Source: Ruminococcaceae bacterium UBA5397
GTDB lineage: Bacteria > Bacillota > Clostridia > Oscillospirales > Acutalibacteraceae
Length of the DNA: 6,751 nt
Reading direction: 5' to 3'
Assembly: GCA_002411615.1 (NCBI GenBank)
Contig: DHOF01000076.1
Location: 1-6,751, forward strand
Shown here: in pieces, positions 5,612 to 6,751 of the stretch
Numbering within the stretch: position 1 is the stretch's first letter
Layout: each line of letters opens with the position of its first letter
Made by a program: the position numbers and the translations under genes
Notes under the pieces: model-generated
Database searches by the model: none
What the model saw: the letters and a program-made list of their open reading frames with translations, nothing else
What the model was told of the DNA's origin: nothing

Positions 5612-6751
5612 TCAGACATTAAAAACTCCCGGCCAGAATTTTGCCAGATATCCCTGTACAAAAATCAACAGCACAATAAATGGCAGCACCCAAGTTACAT
5701 AAAAACGAATCCATTTTGGAAATTTAAGACCTTCGCCGCTGTTGGCTTCTCCAATAAAGTGATCCCAACCCCAGCCCTTTTTCGAAACGCAAAACAGTAA
5801 ATAAACAAGGCTGCCTAGCGGAAGGAGATTATTGCTCACCAAAAAGTCCTCCAGATCCTGCACCGTTGAACCCGCGCCGAAAGGAGTAAATCCACTCCAC
5901 AGATTAAAGCCTAATACACAGGGAATCGACAGGACCAAAACGAGGACCAAATTAATCAGCACTGCTTTTTTACGGCTCCAGTGTTTAAGCTCCATTCCAA
6001 AAGCGCACAAGTTTTCAAAAACAGCGATTACGGTGCTCAACGCTGCAAAGCTCATAAATAAGAAGAAAAGCGCACCCCAGATTCTTCCTCCGGACATCTG
6101 TTCAAAGACATTCGGCAAGGTAATAAATACAAGTCCCGGACCGCTGTCTGTCGGGATGTTAAACGCAAAACATGCCGGAAAAATAATCATGCCGGCAACC
6201 AGAGCGACGAAGGTATCCAATCCGGCGATTCTGATGCTTTCTCCTGTCAGAGAACGGTCTTTACCGATATAGCTGCCAAAAATAGCAAGCGCACCGATTC
6301 CAAGACTGAGGGTAAAGAACGCCTGTCCCATCGCTGCAAAAACCGCTTCTCCGAAACCTGCCTCTACCATACGCCCAAAATCCGGCAGCAGATAAAATTT
6401 CATTCCTTCTGCGGCACCCGGCAACGTTACCGAACGAACCGCCAAAATAATCATTACCACGAATAGGCTGACCATCATAACCTTATTAATCCGCTCTACT
6501 CCGTTTTTAAGCCCCATGGCACAAATTCCAAAGCCCAGCAGAACAACAACGACCATCCAAAAGGTCATTTCACCGGAATTTGCGAGCATCGCTCCGAAAA
6601 CTGTTTTCACTTCTTCCGGAGAACGCCCCTGAAATTCCCCTCTTAAAAATTTCACAAAATAATCCAGCATCCAGCCGGCAACCGTGGTATAGAACATCAT
6701 CAGCAGAAAGTTTCCTGCGATTGCTCCATAACTGTAGAGATGCCATTTGCT
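5612..6751 (-). CDS. Sodium-dependent transporter of the NSS family, N-terminus cut by the window edge
   Basis: The reading frame is open to the right edge and gives 379 residues. The apparent ATG at 6700 is internal, since the preceding codons read SKWHLYSYGAIAGNFLL and continue the membrane segment YTTVAGWMLDYF (TM3 of the fold). It is an inner-membrane secondary carrier, expected to import an amino acid or similar solute with Na+. Visible segments, numbered from 6751: TM3 (about 8-34), TM4 (62-80), TM5 (91-108), TM6 with AAMGQAFFTLSLGIGALAIFGSY (139-161), TM7 ending in GMIIFPACFAF, then GPGLVFITLP, TM8 with FAALSTVIAVFENL (its Ser/Thr pair fits the second sodium site), TM9, TM10, and a last segment near the C-terminus. 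The missing part holds TM1-TM2, including the unwound TM1 binding site, roughly 70-90 residues. Eleven helices are implied, as in many bacterial members such as MhsT, rather than twelve. The substrate cannot be told. pglX follows 40 nt downstream. Confidence 0.9.
   Translation of the reverse strand, partial: SKWHLYSYGAIAGNFLLMMFYTTVAGWMLDYFVKFLRGEFQGRSPEEVKTVFGAMLANSGEMTFWMVVVVLLGFGICAMGLKNGVERINKVMMVSLFVVMIILAVRSVTLPGAAEGMKFYLLPDFGRMVEAGFGEAVFAAMGQAFFTLSLGIGALAIFGSYIGKDRSLTGESIRIAGLDTFVALVAGMIIFPACFAFNIPTDSGPGLVFITLPNVFEQMSGGRIWGALFFLFMSFAALSTVIAVFENLCAFGMELKHWSRKKAVLINLVLVLVLSIPCVLGFNLWSGFTPFGAGSTVQDLEDFLVSNNLLPLGSLVYLLFCVSKKGWGWDHFIGEANSGEGLKFPKWIRFYVTWVLPFIVLLIFVQGYLAKFWPGVFNV

Noticed and set aside
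5609..5622. Small hairpin AATGT-CTGA-ACATT over the transporter stop codon as a terminator
   Set aside because: The stem is only 5 bp, mostly A/T, and no T-run follows in the direction of transcription.
6698..6700. ATG as start of the transporter gene
   Set aside because: The frame stays open upstream with a typical NSS sequence (AIAGNFLLMMFYTTV), so the codon is internal and the gene continues beyond the window.
1..6751. CRISPR arrays, tRNA/rRNA genes, insertion sequences, attachment sites
   Set aside because: I saw no regularly spaced repeats, no tRNA-like or rRNA sequence, no transposase or integrase and no terminal inverted repeats.

Overview
This looks like a chromosomal stretch from a Gram-positive Firmicute, most likely a member of the Clostridia (Oscillospiraceae/Ruminococcaceae type). 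The reasons are moderate A+T content, promoters close to the sigma-A consensus, strong GGAGG/GAGGTGA ribosome binding sites, a TTG start codon and the gene families present. The exact genus cannot be read from the sequence.

Layout, left to right. (1) Positions 1-135, minus: the first 45 codons of a gene that leaves the window, not confidently recognised. (2) Positions 241-1674, minus: a complete 477-aa FAD-dependent dehydrogenase of the uncharacterised COG2509 type. (3) Positions 1675-1841: a divergent intergenic region with two back-to-back sigma-A promoters, one for the dehydrogenase and one for a lipoprotein gene, with a short inverted repeat between them. (4) Positions 1842-2372, plus: a 176-aa predicted lipoprotein of unknown function. 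(5) Positions 2398-2444: a strong hairpin with T-rich flanks on both sides, serving as a shared terminator for two convergent genes. (6) Positions 2452-5571, minus: a 1039-aa PglX-type adenine-specific DNA methyltransferase that starts at TTG. (7) Positions 5612-6751, minus: the C-terminal 379 residues of a sodium-coupled neurotransmitter:sodium symporter (NSS) family transporter, cut by the right edge. No gene-free stretch exceeds 170 bases.

The transporter and pglX lie on the same strand, 40 nt apart, with no terminator or convincing promoter between them, so pglX is probably transcribed from the transporter's promoter. The dehydrogenase and lipoprotein genes share a control region but have no evident biochemical link.

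The most interesting item is pglX. PglX is normally the methyltransferase of BREX phage-defence clusters, where it sits with brxA, brxB, brxC, pglZ and brxL. None of these is visible here, and the protein is shorter than typical PglX because of an abbreviated, divergent C-terminus. It is best read as a solitary (orphan) PglX next to housekeeping-type genes. Its role (epigenetic regulation, remnant of a defence island, or defence with distant partners) cannot be decided from this window.
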